A stretch of DNA of 33,303 bases from an uncultured Oscillospiraceae bacterium. Its GTDB lineage: Bacteria; Bacillota; Clostridia; Oscillospirales; Oscillospiraceae. Below the pieces are notes generated by a model. That model was not told where the DNA came from and made no database searches. It saw only the letters and a list, made by a program, of their open reading frames with translations. This document shows, one piece after another, positions 32,065 to 33,303 of the stretch; position 1 is the first letter of the stretch, and the number at the start of each line of letters is the position of its first letter. The DNA lies in contig CANRFU010000015.1 in NCBI GenBank assembly GCA_947629975.1, positions 1-33,303 of the forward strand, given 5' to 3'. The translations under genes were made by a program, and so were the position numbers.

Positions 32065-33213
32065 ATGGCTGATCGTATCGTTCTGAATCCCGTCTCCTAT
32101 CACGGCAAGGGCGCAATCGAGAACATCGTCCCCGAACTCAAGGGACATGGCTGCGCCAAGGCCTTCGTGGCCACCGACCCCGACCTGCTGAAGTTCGGCG
32201 TCACCGGCAAGGTCACCGCCCTGCTGGACGCCGCCGCCTTCCCCTATGAGGTCTACTCCGACATCAAGGCCAACCCCACCATCGAGAACGTCCAGACCGG
32301 CGTGGCCGCCTTCAAGGCATCCGGCGCGGACTGCATCGTGGCCGTGGGCGGCGGCTCCGCCATGGACACCGCCAAGGCCATCGGCATCATCATCAACAAC
32401 CCCGAGTTCGCCGACGTCCGCTCTCTGGAGGGGGGCGCCCCCACCAAGAAGCACGCGGTGTTCACCGTGGCCGTGCCCACCACCGCCGGCACCGCCGCCG
32501 AGGTCACCATCAACTACGTCATCACCGACGTGGAGAAGAAGCGCAAGTTCGTCTGCGTGGACGTCCACGACATTCCCGAGGTGGCCGTGGTCGATCCCGA
32601 CATGATGTCCACCATGCCCAAGGGCCTCACCGCCGCTACCGGCATGGACGCTCTGACCCACGCCATCGAGGGCTATATCACCAAGGGCGCCTGCCCCATC
32701 TCCGATATGTTCCACCTGGAGGCCATCCGGCTGATCTCCGCCAACCTGCGGGGCGCCGTGGCCAATACCGACGAGGGCCGCACCGGCATGGCCCTGGGCC
32801 AGTATATCGCCGGCATGGGCTTCTCCAACGTGGGCCTGGGCATCGTCCACTCCATGGCCCACGGCCTCTCCGCCCTGTACGACACCCCCCACGGGGTGGC
32901 CTGCGCCATCATCCTGCCCACCGGCTTGGAGTATAACGCCCCCGTGGCCGGCAAGCGCTACCGCGCCGTGGGCAAGGTCATGGGCGTGGAGGGCATCGAC
33001 GCCATGAGCGACGAGGACGCCGCCAACGCCACCATCGCGGCGGTGAAGAAGCTGTCCGCCGACGTGGGCATCCCCGCCGACCTGAAGGGCATCCTGAAGG
33101 AGGAAGACGTGCAGTTCCTGTCCGAGTCCGCCTATGCCGACGCCTGCCGCCCCGGCAATCCCAGGGACACCAGCGTGGATGAGATCGCCGATCTGTACCG
33201 CGGCCTCATGTAA
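32065..33213 (+). CDS. fucO: Iron-dependent lactaldehyde reductase (1,2-propanediol oxidoreductase)
   Basis: A 382-residue group III alcohol dehydrogenase that reduces L-lactaldehyde to 1,2-propanediol with NADH. The nucleotide motif is GGGSAMDTAKAIG (about 94-106). Iron ligands D195 and H199 (GMDALTHAIEGY), H262 (VHSMAHGLSALYD) and H276 (TPHG) match FucO positions within one residue. KGAIENI and PTTAGTAAEVT are family-typical. As the last gene of the rhamnose operon it removes the toxic lactaldehyde made by rhaD and restores NAD+. AAAGGAGTG precedes the ATG. Confidence 0.96.
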   Translation: MADRIVLNPVSYHGKGAIENIVPELKGHGCAKAFVATDPDLLKFGVTGKVTALLDAAAFPYEVYSDIKANPTIENVQTGVAAFKASGADCIVAVGGGSAMDTAKAIGIIINNPEFADVRSLEGGAPTKKHAVFTVAVPTTAGTAAEVTINYVITDVEKKRKFVCVDVHDIPEVAVVDPDMMSTMPKGLTAATGMDALTHAIEGYITKGACPISDMFHLEAIRLISANLRGAVANTDEGRTGMALGQYIAGMGFSNVGLGIVHSMAHGLSALYDTPHGVACAIILPTGLEYNAPVAGKRYRAVGKVMGVEGIDAMSDEDAANATIAAVKKLSADVGIPADLKGILKEEDVQFLSESAYADACRPGNPRDTSVDEIADLYRGLM

Positions 33214-33230
33214 AACAGCCTCTATCAAAT

Positions 33231-33261
33231 AAATATCCCCCCGCGAAAGCGGGGGGTATTT
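33231..33261 (+). terminator. Terminator of the rhamnose operon
   Basis: CCCCCCGC (33237-33244) pairs with GCGGGGGG (33249-33256) around a GAAA tetraloop. AAATA (33231-33235) and TATTT (33257-33261) extend the stem past one bulged base. The remaining bases to 33303 show nothing I can name. Confidence 0.88.
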
Positions 33262-33303
33262 CAGTTTCGGGCATAGCCCTAATATTACAGGCGGCGCACA
33301 AGT

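Noticed and set aside
1-33303. CRISPR arrays, tRNA or rRNA genes, insertion sequences, prophage or integrase genes
   Set aside because: No regularly spaced repeats, cloverleaf-like segments, transposase or recombinase motifs were seen on either strand. The kinase remnant has no flanking inverted repeats typical of an insertion sequence.

Overview
This window looks like the chromosome of a high-GC gut Clostridia member, probably Oscillospiraceae-like (Flavonifractor/Lawsonibacter type). That placement is an inference. It rests on strong AGGAGG ribosome sites, GPH sugar symporters, a PlsY acyltransferase, an AgrC/AgrA-like two-component pair, and GC-rich genes with mostly C/G-ending codons. Almost all of the sequence is coding. 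Most genes serve the breakdown of plant-type glycans rich in L-rhamnose and D-glucuronate.

Region 1 (1-8149, + strand) starts inside a membrane-anchored GH3 glycosidase, followed by a GPH symporter. A complete D-glucuronate route follows: mannonate dehydratase (uxuA), SDR fructuronate reductase, KDPG aldolase (eda), KDG kinase (kdgK, overlapping eda by 8 bases) and uronate isomerase (uxaC). A 15-bp terminator stem closes it. Region 2 (8290-11355) is housekeeping: pfkA with its own extended -10 promoter, then a convergent plsY plus GT28-type diacylglycerol glycosyltransferase pair. Region 3 (11474-13620) is a LytTR response regulator and GHKL sensor kinase with a good promoter and terminator.

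Region 4 (13647-24871) is a glycan locus: a signal-less GH78 rhamnosidase, a second GPH symporter, a complete GH3 enzyme with reversed domain order and membrane segments at both ends, a four-helix small membrane protein, a lipoprotein joining InlB-like, BspA-like LRR and SGNH-like domains, and a GH43 enzyme. A pair of 7-bp direct repeats spaced 21 bp apart, as LytTR proteins prefer, lies just upstream of the GH78 promoter.

Region 5 (24881-33303) holds a minus-strand GH78-like hydrolase, a divergent AraC regulator, and an L-rhamnose operon: mutarotase rhaM, kinase rhaB, an AraA-like isomerase in the place of the rhamnose isomerase, aldolase rhaD and lactaldehyde reductase fucO. Between araC and rhaM lie a palindrome over a promoter and a wrecked copy of a rhamnulokinase 5' end, beside AT-richer DNA that includes rhaM.

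Taken together (inference), oligosaccharides carrying Rha and GlcA, such as arabinogalactan side chains or plant glycosides, would be trimmed at the surface by membrane-tethered GH3 enzymes. They would enter by GPH symport, be cut in the cytoplasm by GH78 and GH43, and feed two complete monosaccharide pathways that end in pyruvate, triose phosphates and 1,2-propanediol.
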